Source of the DNA: Gnetum montanum | Taxonomy: Eukaryota; Streptophyta; Gnetopsida; Gnetales; Gnetaceae | Reading direction: 5' to 3' | DNA: 64,000 nt | NCBI GenBank assembly: GCA_015680685.1 | Contig: MNCI01002923.1 | Location: 1,068,959 to 1,132,958 of the forward strand | Part shown: piece by piece, positions 1-10,540 of the stretch | Numbering within the stretch: position 1 is the first letter of the stretch | Layout: each line of letters starts with the position of its first letter | Notes under the pieces: model-generated | What the model saw: the letters and a program-made list of their open reading frames with translations, nothing else | What the model was told of the DNA's origin: nothing | Database searches by the model: none | Made by a program: the position numbers and the translations under genes

Positions 1-199
1 AGTCATGATGGGAGGAATTAGAGGGAGAAATTCATTTTCAAAGTAGTCCTAATGCCTTTTGAAAACCAATTAACCACCACTAAAACCCATAAAAAAGATC
101 ATGGAGGAAAATGGACAATCATCTTACCTTGTCTCCTTAGCCTATTAATGTCCAATACCCAAAGAGTGCATTGGAGAACTATGAAGTTCCATGTCAATG

Positions 200-1420
200 A
201 TCATGTGGATTCTCTTGAGTAATAGATTAATGAAATGAAATACATGCAAAAGAAGCTCTATCACTTGACCTAAGGGTTTTGGAAGCATATTCAAGATATG
301 TCAAAGGAGATTAGGAGATTGTCCAATAACTTGGAAGAGAAATGATTTGAAGTTCAAGGAAAGATTGATTCTTTTGTAGATTCCGTTAAGAAATTGATTG
401 ATAATTTGAGGCAACCCCTCAACAAAATCAACATCCATTCAAAGAGCATAATCAAAACTAGTATCCATCTAGGAACCATAACCAAAATCAGCATATACTA
501 GTGATTATTACCAAGATTAATTTTAACCTTGATATCATTACCAAGGCCAGTTTTCATGTATGTATCATTATCAAGATTAATCCTTACCTATAGGACACTA
601 AGGTATTAAGATTTCATTATAGGGATAGAGATCAAAACCAAAAGGAGAAAGTTATTGGAATTAGAAAAATTCATGTACAAAATCATTGGCCCAAGTTCAT
701 GCTAAGAAGGTGAAACTTAAACATTATGATGGATCCCTAGGATTTAGTACTAAGAAAAAATTAGGTTGATACCATGAAGAATTATTTCAACATGTTGAAT
801 TTATTGAGTCAAGAACATTTAGAGGTGGTCTCTTTGTACTTAAGGTGACTTGCTACAACATGGTGGAATGAATTAAGATCTCAAGGATTAATTAAAAAAT
901 ATATTAACTTCTATCACAATTTTGAAAAATAATTTGTAATAGATTTATTCCTTAAGAAATTCAAGATGTAATTCAACTTACTAAGATTGGATCAACAATC
1001 TCTGGAAAATTATCATAAAGAATTATGTGATCTCTCTAGATATGTAAGTAATTAGGATAAAGGTGAATTGGCTTCAAAGTTTAATGGTAAACTACATGTT
1101 CAATTACATTCCTAAACATGTTTCCATAATCCATAGATGGTCAATGAAGCATATAGAATTACTAAGAATTATGAAGAATTAAACCAAGTATAGAATACAA
1201 CTATCTAATAAGCAATGTGGAAGTGGCATTCAACAAAAGAACTTGATCTAGATGCTTTGCTTGTAGTGAAGATTACTTTTATAGAGATTGCCCAAAATTA
1301 CAATAAAACATTCAAAGGAATAATCAAAATAGAAACTAGAAACCTAACACCAATTTAACCAAAGGAAAATGTCAAGTAACTACCATAGTTGTGGTGAAGA
1401 AAATTTTAGCATCGGCCAAA
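200..1420 (+). pseudogene. gag-like region of element C
   Basis: A broken reading frame starts with a Lys/Glu-rich stretch (about 230-420). An Asn/Gln/His-rich low-complexity segment follows (about 420-600), then a retrotransposon-gag-like domain (about 710-1200). The sequence reads YDGSLGF at about 727, and a later segment with ENYHKELCDLS matches the family pattern of capsid domains. Many stops are present, so this is a dead gene. In the family the product forms the virus-like particle. No clear zinc knuckle could be read. Confidence 0.65.
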
Positions 1421-1439
1421 TTAGGTTTGAGAAAAATTA

Positions 1440-1700
1440 AATTTGTCTTAGTTTTGAAGGATTAATTAAGAGTCAAAAATTTAATTTTTTTATTGATAGT
1501 GGTACAAATGATAATTTTATTTCACCAATCTTAGTTAAGGCATTAGATATAACCCTACCTTTTGAGAAAGCTGTTAAAGTGGAACTTGTAGATGAAATAG
1601 AAATGAGTAAGCATATCAGATACGATGAAATTAAATTTATCCTTCAAGAAATTCCTTTTGTAAGTAATTTTTTGAATTTGAATTAGGAGATGTGGATACA
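1440..1700 (+). pseudogene. Aspartic protease remnant of element C
   Basis: Around 1483-1530 the translation reads FIDSGTNDNFIS, which fits the retropepsin active-site pattern D-S/T-G followed by a hydrophobic NFI stretch, as in Ty3/gypsy elements of the DSGSTHNFI type. The family enzyme cleaves Gag-Pol in the particle. It lies between gag and RT as expected. The frame is interrupted on both sides. Confidence 0.7.
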
Positions 1701-1999
1701 ATTTTATAAATTTATTTCCCATAAAAATTTAATATTACCATCCATTTTAGAAACCTTTGTTTTGAAAGTGCCAAACATTGATGGAGTTAGGATTCTAAGA
1801 AGGGTAAGAACAACAAAGCAAATTCATACCATAGCCATTAAGAAATTCAAGAGACTAGTTAAGAAGAAGTTTACTATGTTTGTTACAAAATTAATTCAAC
1901 CCCAAAAACTATTTGATATTAAAATTCCAAAAAAAAAAAAAAACTCAAGGAATGCAACTTAGTATTTGGTAAAACCAGAGAGTTACCTCTAAAAAGAAT

Positions 2000-2720
2000 A
2001 GTCAAACATCTCATTAACATCTTTCCAAGTATAGAACTAGTCTCAAAATATTCATATATATTTTCCACTTTAGAGCTAAGGGAATTAAAGATAAAACTAA
2101 ATAAGGTACTAGGGAATGAAGATATTTGTAATAGTGTTTCATATTAGGGAGTACTATGCTTATTTGTCAAAAACAAGAAAGGAACCTTAAGGTTATGCAT
2201 TGATTATAGGTTATTAAATAATGCAAAAATAAAGAATACCTATTCATTTCTTAGGATAGATGATCTATTTGATTAACTTATATAAGCATGTTATTTTTCC
2301 AAGATTGATTTAAAATAAGGTTATCATTAGATAAGGATTAAATGGAAAGTTATTGAGGAAACTACATTTAAAACTAGGTATGGATTATATGAATTTGTTA
2401 TGATGTCATTTGGATTGATGAACACACTTGTAACATTTATGACATTAATGAATAACATCATCTAGGAATACCTTGATAAATTTATTATTATATTTATGGA
2501 TGATATACTTGTTTATTCTAAGTCAATGGGGGAACATATGAAACATTTAAGAATGACTATGGAAATTCTTAAGCAAAACTAGGAAAAGAAAAAAATGAGT
2601 AAATGTGAGTTCTTTAAAGAAGAAGTATCGTATTTGGGCCATATTATATCCAGAAAAAACAATGAAAAGTAGATCCATTTAAAATTAATGTAGTTTGAGA
2701 ATGGCTAAAACCTAAGGATG
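2000..2720 (+). pseudogene. Reverse transcriptase remnant of element C
   Basis: The translation contains [11 protein letters not shown] (about 2189-2222), then a SKIDLK segment, then the catalytic FMDD box at 2493-2504 in the context IIIFMDDILVYS, and a downstream CEFFKEEVSYLGHII segment. These are the hallmarks of Ty3/gypsy reverse transcriptase. Several in-frame stops are present, many of them TAG or TAA at former Gln or Trp codons. The enzyme would copy element RNA into cDNA in the particle. This copy is inactive. Confidence 0.9.
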
Positions 2721-2829
2721 CTATAGTAGTTCATAGTTATTTAGGTCGAATAGGTTTCTATTAAAATTTTATTAAAGATTATTCTACACTTGTATTCCCT
2801 TTGAATGACCTCTTGAAAGAAAAATGTGT

Positions 2830-3268
2830 GTTTAAGTTTGATGGAAGATGAAGGAAATATTTTCTAAGACTAAAGATGCTATTAACAACAATACCTATCA
2901 TGAGAATCCCATATGAAGAATTTTCATTCAAAGTATTTATAAATGCTTGCAAAGTAGGGATTGATGTGGTTCTTATACAAGAGGATAAAGTGGTATGTTT
3001 TGAGTCTTGTAAATTACAAAGAGCTAAGGTGAATTATTTAACCCATGATATGAAATTATTAACAATTGTACATGATTTAAAATTTTGCAGGCATTATCTT
3101 TATGGAAAAATATTTATGTTAAAAACTAATCATAAGAGTCTAGAATATTTGCAAAGACATCCCATCTTGAATAAAAGACAATGTAGGTGGATGGAATTAC
3201 TTACTAAATATGGATTTAAGATCAAGTACATCCCAAAAAAAATTGTAGTGGCTATTACCCTTAGCTAG
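2830..3268 (+). pseudogene. RNase H domain of element C
   Basis: An open stretch of 130 codons (2876-3268) encodes a Ty3/gypsy RNase H domain. Recognisable segments are YLTHDMKLL (the E of the usual YPTHDKELL is lost), LKFCRHYLYG and KTNHKSLEYLQ, where the usual H-TDHKSL motif is altered. It follows the RT domain directly. The domain would degrade the RNA strand of the hybrid. Loss of the catalytic Asp in TDH to Asn suggests it is dead even where open. Confidence 0.85.
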
Positions 3269-3479
3269 ATATGAGATTTAATGACTTGTGTTGTAATAAC
3301 TCTTAAGGAAGAAGAGATTAAGAATTAGATAAAGGAAGATCCTTACTTTAAGTTGATTTTGACCAACATAACTTCTAAACCTAAGTACCATCTATCCCTA
3401 GAGGATCTACTATTAAAATAAGAGAGTGTTCATAGCCTAGAAGATACCTAGAGATATGAATTATTAAATGAAGCCCCAC

Positions 3480-3877
3480 AAAGTACCATATGTTGTACAT
3501 TCTAGTTATATCAAAACCTATGTGATGATATGCAAGTTTTATTTTTTACCTAGGATGGAGAATGATGTATCCACTTATATTAGAAATTATCTAATGTGTC
3601 AAAGAGTAAAAGTTGAGCAAAATCAACCAATTGAATTCTTGTAACCTCTAGAAGTCTCAACATGGAAATGGAAAGACATCACTATGGACTTTGTTGTATG
3701 ATTACTAGTAACGAAAAAGGGGAATGACTCAGTTCTAGTTATGGTTAATTAGAGATGAATCATGTTATATCTTTAAAGTGTATCAATACAATAGAAGAAG
3801 TAGCCTAGAAATTCATATAGGATGTATTTTGATTACATGAATGTCCTAATTCAATAACATTAGAAAAAGATCCTAAG
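3480..3877 (+). pseudogene. Integrase core of element C, first part
   Basis: The reading frames include WKWKDITMDFV (about 3663-3695), the start of the Ty3/gypsy integrase core. They end with EKDPK immediately at the CTAAG target duplication (3873-3877). The core resumes as FISKFWK after 23537. Together these give the usual DRDPKF-SKFW context, so the break point is fixed to the base by the insertion of element B. Stops occur throughout. Confidence 0.85.
3873..3877. repeat. Target-site duplication CTAAG (left of B)
   Basis: CTAAG directly precedes the 5' LTR of element B. An identical copy follows its 3' LTR at 23533-23537. Confidence 0.9.
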
Positions 3878-4313
3878 TGATGAATCGTGATTCATCGAGT
3901 TGTGATATTATGGCATAGCTTACGATATCACATACATGATATCGCGACTCCTATGTGGACCTATAAATACATACGTAGGAGCAAGGAGTAAGAGGTATTT
4001 TTTTAGTCAATTTTAGGAGTTAGTTTAGTTAAAGTCTTTTTGTTATTTTTTCCTCTCAACCCTTTCTCCCAGTACATGCCTGCAGTGTGATTATTGTAAT
4101 CGTACGACATCCTTTATTTTCGAGTGTGATGTACTTGGACATGCACATGAATAGAAATAAAGATTGAGATTACTTCATCATTGCATAATTCACTTAGCTT
4201 AATTACTTAATTATTATTATTATTAAATGTGGAATGAGTACGACTTAATCACGAGCATCTAAGTATGAATACCTAATATCCCAATAGATTACCTAGGCCA
4301 TGCACTTGGTAAT
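3878..4313 (+). repeat. 5' LTR of B, first part
   Basis: It starts TGATGAATCGTGATTCAT, carries GATATC-type palindromes at about 3903-3943, and has a TATA box TATAAATA at 3962-3969. It matches the 3' LTR of B from 22734. It is cut at the GTAAT duplication, where element A inserted. Confidence 0.92.
4309..4313. repeat. Target-site duplication GTAAT (left of A)
   Basis: GTAAT sits directly before A's 5' LTR. The same five bases follow A's 3' LTR at 11486-11490. The 3' LTR of B shows the empty site at about 23143 in the context GGTAATCCCAGTGG. Confidence 0.93.
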
Positions 4314-5206
4314 TGATGAGATGCGATATGACGGCTGTCACAATATCGCATCCCATGCAATATCGTGTACGCAATATCACGTCACATATGCAATATCGCG
4401 GTCCACCATCAAATCTATAAATAAGAGATGGCACTCCCCTTATTTTCCATCCTAGGCTTAAAGTAGAGAAACTCTAGCAGATTGATCACCCCAGAGATAG
4501 AATATTTTCCATTTGCCCATAGCAGGATTCCCCAAGTGAATGGATCTTTATTTGAGCAGCTTTGTACCTAAACGCAAGTTGTGTACGGCAATAAAGACGA
4601 GATTTGTGGATAAACCTTGTAGTGCATGGAATAGGATTTATTACTTGTTATTTATTACATGTTATTTCCTACCTATTATTTATTACCCTACAGTAGTGTG
4701 GCATGAGTACGACTTGATTATGAGCATTTACGAATGTGTACGACTAATTAAGGAATCGGCAGCTCATCGCAATTAGATTCTCTCATCCTTTCCTCCTAGT
4801 TAAGTGCCTCAGTATGACCACTTCGAGCACATGCGTTACGTGTGGTGATCCCAGTAACGATTAGCATTTGGTAGCCATAGTTGCATAATTCAAGGTGTGT
4901 ATGGTAAGTGGGAATGGATGCTGACGCTAGGTAATTTAGACTTAGTGCATTAGTTAGAGTTAGCCTTAGTTTCTCAACCCTTCTCTCGTAGCATAGAAGA
5001 CATAAAAATATTTAAAAGACATAAAAATTATATACCTCAGACTTACTTAACCATACACCATGACAAACACAAGTAAGTCTGGGAAGACAACAAATGATTA
5101 ACCCCAAGTGTTCCATGGGGAGTGTAGGCATTTAGTCTACGGAGTTCGACCGGATCGCGTGTGCTACGTTCGTTTTGTATGGTTGAGTGTAGCTTGCCAC
5201 TCATCA
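4314..5206 (+). repeat. 5' LTR of A
   Basis: The LTR begins TGATGAGATGCG and ends CCACTCATCA. Five GATATC or AATATC units start at 4325, 4342, 4359, 4373 and 4392, just upstream of TATAAATA at 4416-4423. The 3' LTR copy has eight units, so the LTRs differ in array length. Confidence 0.93.
4325..4423 (+). promoter_or_regulatory. LTR promoter of A: palindrome array plus TATA box
   Basis: Five near-palindromic ATATC-centred units spaced 14-19 bases apart end about 20 bases before TATAAATAAGAG. The position in the LTR (start of U3, just before TATA) suggests an upstream activating array. The function is inferred from position only. Confidence 0.6.
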
Positions 5207-5207
5207 T

Positions 5208-5225
5208 TGGTGCCATTGTTAGGGA
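5208..5225 (+). other. Primer-binding site of A (tRNA-Asp type)
   Basis: TGGTGCCATTGTTAGGGA lies one base after the LTR. It matches the complement of the plant tRNA-Asp(GUC) 3' end, TGGCGCCGTTGCCGGGGA, except at five positions. Three of these (positions 4, 8 and 14) are transitions of CpG bases. Confidence 0.8.
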
Positions 5226-5347
5226 CTAAGTGTTTGTATGCCAAATAGAACATAAAGGATATCACTCACATTGTTGTGAGCCTAAACGAACCTTCGAGTT
5301 AATCAAGATAAAAATTATACAATGGTAAAATTAGCACACCGATAACA

Positions 5348-7030
5348 ATGCCTTCTTCTCATAAGAGCAACTCACCACCTAAGGATCATACTAGAGACAG
5401 TCAGCAACATAAAACACATAACCAAAATCAGCCAGTGCCTCAACCATATATGATGACATACTCATCCCGATGATTATATCCCCAACTTTACTTTTATTCT
5501 CCATCAAGACGAACAACTGCGATGGAGATATTTGCAAGGTAACATCGTGTTACCCCCAGATCAATCAGTCCCTAACATGCTCTTCCATGCCTTGGCACAA
5601 ATTGGCATGCAAGAACTATTTGTTGAATACTTTATGGATGATTTTTACATGAGGGATTATTATCCCATAGATGCCCAACGTATGAGGGACTTAAGGTAGG
5701 AGAGTCAACATACACTACTGAAGGGCAAAGGTCTACATGTCCTTAGTGAAATCGGAGATGTTCCCCCTCTTAATGAAAGTGAAGAGGTAGGGTATTAGAA
5801 CCTACAATCAATGATACATCACACTAGTTCTGATGCCCGTGAACACCAGCTGTTCATAGAAGGAACAACAACAAAAGACAAGGATGGGCACTTAAATCGT
5901 CACCACGATCGGGGCCGTAGCAGCCGAAGAGAAGGCAAGAAACATCATCATGGTGATGGTTTCCCTTCTTCTTCCCCTTCTTCACATCATTCACCCTCTC
6001 CTTCCACATCTGGGCATAGCCATCATGAACACAACAGAGAGGATAAAAGTAAGAAAAATGAAAGACCTCGATGAGAGAGTCGAGAGAGAGAACAAGGGCA
6101 TGAACGTAAGGAGAGTAGGAAACAATGCAGACATCATAGGCATCATGAAAGGGATGACCATGATGAGCCCCTAATCACAACCCGAAGTATGCTTGACATA
6201 GCGGAGGCAGTTAGGATTTCCACAAGGCATTTAAAAGATAGTCGGATCAAATGATTAGACATGAACAATATCCCAAGATTTGAAGGGGGATACAATGCTG
6301 ATCCGCAAAATCATTTACAAGAATTCCACGATGCCTATGCCTTACATAATATAGAAAATGAGTGGCAAAAACTTAATTTTTTCCCAAGGACACTCACCAA
6401 AGAAGCAGAGAGCTGGTATCGGTCTTTAGAACCAGAAACCATCAGGAGGTGGAGTACGATGCTAGAACTGTTCAAAAAAAAGTATCAAACATACTCTAGA
6501 GTGTGCAACTTGCTCAAGCAGATCCAAGGCTGGAATCAAGGTACTCATGAACCCTTGGATGCTACCATGGCCCACTACTACACACTGTTACATCATTGCC
6601 TGGGCCATGGATATGCTCAGTGGGATCAACTTCGCCACATCGTGGATGGGCTAAGGCATGAAACTAGAAGAACCCTTGGGACTTACGCCCAAGGGAGACT
6701 CTCACAACTTAGAGCTCATGAAGTTCATAGCTTGTTGGAACAAGTAGCAAAATAAGAAGATGAGCTACAAAAAATGGAAAGTGTAGGAGAGTACAATTGT
6801 GATCTCTCTTTTCGAAAGAAGGGAGTGAAATTTTGTGATGAAGAGGATGAGTCACCAATCGAAGATTTGGTGAATAGAAAGATCTTGCCGCTTCAAAAGA
6901 TCACAATAGAAATAATGGCTAAGGTAGATGACGTATGGAGTTCCTTAGACTCTAAAATTGAAACTATCTTAAAAATTGTAGAAGAGTCTAAGGTAGAGCA
7001 AAGTAGTGACAAAGGTAAGAAAAAGTGAAG
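5348..7030 (+). pseudogene. gag of element A
   Basis: The likely start is ATG at 5348 (MPSSHKSN), matched in position and sequence by the start in element D. The frame is broken several times. The N-terminal region leads to a basic His/Ser/Arg-rich stretch (5811-6074). The capsid-like retrotransposon gag domain is open at 6261-6755, with recognisable segments LNFFPRTLTKEAESWYRSL and a later HIVDGLRHETRRTLGTYAQG. A charged segment (6774-7028) links to the zinc knuckle. The gag product would build the particle. This copy cannot encode a full protein. Confidence 0.88.
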
Positions 7031-7086
7031 AGATTTAAGCCCTGCACATAACAAGGATAAGGGGAAAATCACTAAATCTAACGTGG

Positions 7087-7620
7087 TTGTGGAATCAAAT
7101 GCAAACAATGCAGGTGGATGTGAGATCTACCACTATGACCATCCTAAGGGATGTTGCCCCATCATCTCACAGCTACAGGAGTCTAGGGCGTATGCACTTA
7201 ATCCAAGACTCAACCAATAGAAAACACCCCAAAGGTTACCTTATCCACAAGGTAACCCAAGGTAGTTCCACCAACCACTAACGTATTATCCAAGTGGAAC
7301 TCCACCACAGCCAATTGGACAGCATTAGCAGTGGAAATCTCCACATTCATGGGGGATGCCATCGTCGAAACATTAGTACCCTTACCAGCAACCTGACCTT
7401 TATGGATATTATGTGCAGCAGCTGATTTCTCCAAGTGACTCTATGAGTCACACAAACCCCAACCATGACTACCAAGTTCAGGAGTACTTCAAAATGACTC
7501 CTTCTCCTCTAGGAGACACTCCATACCCACACCATCCTCCAAATCCATCTGCACCTCTTCCACCAGTAGTAGTTCCCATAACACCTCCTGCTCCAACAAT
7601 GCAAGGGTAACTTCCTCCTC
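7087..7620 (+). pseudogene. Zinc knuckle and Pro/Gln-rich tail of A gag
   Basis: At 7119-7154 the translation reads C-E-I-Y-H-Y-D-H-P-K-G-C, a knuckle in which the second Cys has become Tyr. Element D retains all four ligands. A Pro-rich segment follows (7413-7610, for example PPNPSAPLPPVVVP). A TTCATGGGGG motif at 7346-7355 lies inside this part. Confidence 0.7.
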
Positions 7621-7749
7621 AACCATAGCAACATCACGCTGCGAGAGCTGTAAATATTCAACCTACTGCTGGTTCTAAAAAATATAAAAAGAGAAGATCC
7701 TTCTTCAAAACCAAAAGCCTAGACAAAATCTTACAACAACAAGCAGTTG

Positions 7750-8570
7750 AGCCCATGTACACTCCTCCACCATCTAACACATCGGAGTACCCTTCCGTAC
7801 AAAATCAAATATTAACGCATACAGTTATGTTAACGCATACCATAACCGACTGGATCAAGGTAGGCCACCTTCCCAGGAAACTAACTGATCTTGGAAGTCC
7901 CTTAATATACCTTCAAGTCACCGGAAATGTACCACATAGGGTTCTTCTTGACTTAGGTTCCAGAGTCAACTTAATTTCACAAGAGATGTATCATGCCTGG
8001 AACCTGCCCCAACTTAAGAAGAGTAGCATTCAACTAGAGCTGGCAGACTAGTCCATCACCATTCCCTTGGGATTGGTGGAGGACATCATTACCACTATGT
8101 GTGGTTGGTCTTACCTAGCTGATTTCTTGGTGATTGAAGTTAACAACAACGAAGGGAACTTCCCAATTATAATGGGAAGGGCATGGCTAAGTACAGTAGA
8201 CACATGCCTTAGGATCCATGATATTTCCTTAGAAATTTCTAAGATAAACATTTGTGGAAAGATCGAGAAGAGGAAAGTTCCATGCATCACATATAGTGAT
8301 TCATCGAGTGATGACATGGAGGAAATTCCCCCATGTAACAGGTGTGCCCTTGAAAATTTGAAACAAAGATGCCTGTATGTAGCAAACACACAACCAGTAG
8401 TAGACACCCCATGGTTGACAGCTACTCGAAGGAGCAGACAAATATGCATGAAATGAACTGAGGAGACAAGCCATGCCTTCAACGAAGGCATAGACACATT
8501 GGAATATGAGCGTCGCCAACTTCCATCCCTTAATCTAAGATCATCAATAGAAAGAAGTTGGACACTTTTA
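7750..8570 (+). pseudogene. Retropepsin-like protease region of A
   Basis: The translation contains PLIYLQVTGNVPHRVLLDLG (about 7900-7960) followed by NLIS, the usual position of the D-T/S-G active site. Here the middle residue is Leu, while element D has D-S-G. Downstream segments GWSYLADFLV and IIMGRAWLSTVD are typical of Athila/Tat protease regions. One in-frame stop lies at about 8050. Coding similarity ends near 8570, where E continues into reverse transcriptase but A does not. Confidence 0.8.
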
Positions 8571-8639
8571 AGAAATTCAAATAGGCGTTCATTATTTTAG
8601 ATCTCTCCCTTACAACTCAGTCATGGGGGATATGGCCAC

Positions 8640-10020
8640 CTATGCTAATCATATGGGGCCCTTAGTTCTTTTAAGTTTTTTTTTTACAAGTTTTTGTCTT
8701 ACACATTTTTTGTTTTACAAATTTCTTTAACTTTTCTAGTTTTTGATTTACAACATCATTATATTTTTCCATTTTTTGTATGTGTGTGTGTGATCCACCT
8801 TGTAAGTTTGTCACCCAATAAGTGTTTGGAATGATGGTATGAACTATTTTCATATTGATTGCTAATGTTTGGTTTTTACCTTTAAGTCACAATGTTGATA
8901 CTAAGGTATGCTTCTTTTGATATGGCAGGTAATGAGACCACTTCATCCATCCATCCACCAGTTTCTATGGTCTCCCTTAGCTTGGAAATGTATAGTCCCC
9001 TTCTAATAATAACTTAAACGAATTGGTGACTAGGTATTTCTCAAACTAAGGAAGGACTCAAGGATTGAAAAGGGTGTGACTTCAAGGGAACTTGATGCTT
9101 TTGTATTGGTCATTCTCTTGGTTGCTTGGATGTTTTCTTTTTGAGTTTTCTTACCATTCCGATGTTACCCAACTATCGAAAGTTGAGATAATAAAAATAA
9201 AAAAGTCTTTGCATGGTGTGGTTATCACGCATAAAAACAAAAAACAGAAAAAAAAAACAAAGTGAGAATTCAAAGCATACCCCTTAGACAAAATAAATAA
9301 ACTTGGGCTACAAGCACTGGTCATGGAACCAAAAGTGTTCCCTCTAACTAAGGCCCTTCTCGCTTTCCATTCTCTCCTTTGTTTCATCGAAATGGTGGTG
9401 ACTCTTGGGGAAGGCATTCTTGTTATCCAAGTGGATGGTTTAGCCAAATGCATTAATGCGAAGTCACTGGATGTTGTTGGTTTGAGACTAGACTTGGAAT
9501 GGGATTTACTAAGTCACATTAATCATGAAACACACAAGGGGTTGTACACCACCTTGTTCTTGGGATTCCATTCCATTCTCTCCATCCTTCTCTCCATTGT
9601 TCACCTCATTGCCGGTTGTATCATTAGTGTATATTTTGATTGATGCATCATTTTCTTTTTGGTAAATTATTACGATTAAGACTTTAACTCTTGTTCCAAA
9701 GGACATTCCCAGAGCCTATAGACTCTTTGAATGTGGGTCTGTTATGGCATTAAGGACATGAGCCTGCTTTAGGGAGGACCCACTAACATTCCTATTTGGT
9801 ACCTTAGTTAAGTTCTTTCCCTTAATATTTCGCAATTAATTTTATTTTGTTCATTTCCATCTTGACATCCATTTCACTGATGTTTTTAGTTGTCCCTTTT
9901 TATCTATCTTTCTTACTCCTTTTCTTTCTCCATTCTAATGCTACTGGAGGTTTGCAATTAGTCATGGGGATACGAGGCCCGATTTTTTTGATTTTCTCTT
10001 AGCCTTGAATTTTTTTATTT
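8640..10020 (+). other. Non-coding 3' region of A
   Basis: This long stretch has no credible gene. It contains T-rich blocks, a short TG run (about 8779-8791), the segment CATCCATCCACC and an A-rich run near 9233-9262. The same order of sequence is found in D (minus, about 52470-53800) and E (minus, about 30220-31470), so it is a conserved part of the element. AGTCATGGGGG-type motifs bound it at 8619 and 9960. Confidence 0.75.
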
Positions 10021-10032
10021 TCTTCCTAACCC

Positions 10033-10358
10033 CTACACCTTTGGTAGTCCTCATTAATATATTCCTAGATCCATATCAGCCATACCACAACCTAGCCAAT
10101 GAACTTACACCACAACAAGGTATTAATTAGATGATGATTCATTTACCCTTTCTAATATAAGATTTTGTTGTGTGTGCAGATGACAATCATACAACAATGA
10201 ATTGGATCTGGAGCAAACACTTGGAATGGAGCAGCATTGAAGTAGCTATGCAAGGAGCAAGATCGATGGCACACTTATGGATGGACAACAAAGGCGCAAT
10301 CTTGGCGTTGGAAGCAACAACACTTCTTTCTCTCTCTTTCTTCTTAGCTGCTAACTAA
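10033..10358 (+). CDS. Small 3' ORF of A, possibly spliced (sORF)
   Basis: An upstream segment encodes DPYQPYHNLANELTPQQ (about 10068-10119). A downstream open segment encodes DDNHTTMNWIWSKHLEW and ends at 10358. They are separated by 60 bases (10120-10179) that begin GTATTAATT, contain CTAATATAA and end TGTGTGCAG, so they could be an intron. The same two segments, gap and stop codon occur in element D. I do not recognise the protein. It lies just before the polypurine tract, the position of ORF3 in the B family. Confidence 0.45.
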
Positions 10359-10527
10359 GGCCTGATGTCATTGTAATAAGGTGTTCACCCTTGTTGTCAT
10401 GAACACTAGTTTTGTCAAGTCTTGTAATAATGATCCGTTCATATGTCATCCCATTGGTTCCATTCCCCTCAATAATTCCATACCTTCCCGATATTATTGT
10501 AAGGAACTCAAGGATGAGTTTTCATTC

Positions 10528-10540
10528 AGTCATGGGGGCA
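10528..10540 (+). other. Polypurine tract of A
   Basis: AGTCATGGGGGCA abuts the 3' LTR. This is the expected plus-strand primer site of an LTR retrotransposon. Confidence 0.8.

Larger units (their letters stand above)
1..3872 (+). mobile_element. Element C, 5' part: decayed Ty3/gypsy retrotransposon
   Basis: This is the internal region of a Ty3/gypsy element with domains in the order gag, protease, RT, RNase H, integrase, all on the plus strand and all broken by stops and frameshifts. It enters the window already inside the element, so its 5' LTR is not visible. It is cut at 3877 by element B, and its integrase resumes at 23533. The domain order RT-RNase H-integrase is that of Ty3/gypsy, not Ty1/copia. 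It is the oldest layer of the nest because B, A and G all lie inside it. Confidence 0.9.

Noticed and set aside
8111-8519. Long minus-strand open frames over the protease region of A
   Set aside because: Shadow frames antisense to the recognisable protease segments on the plus strand.
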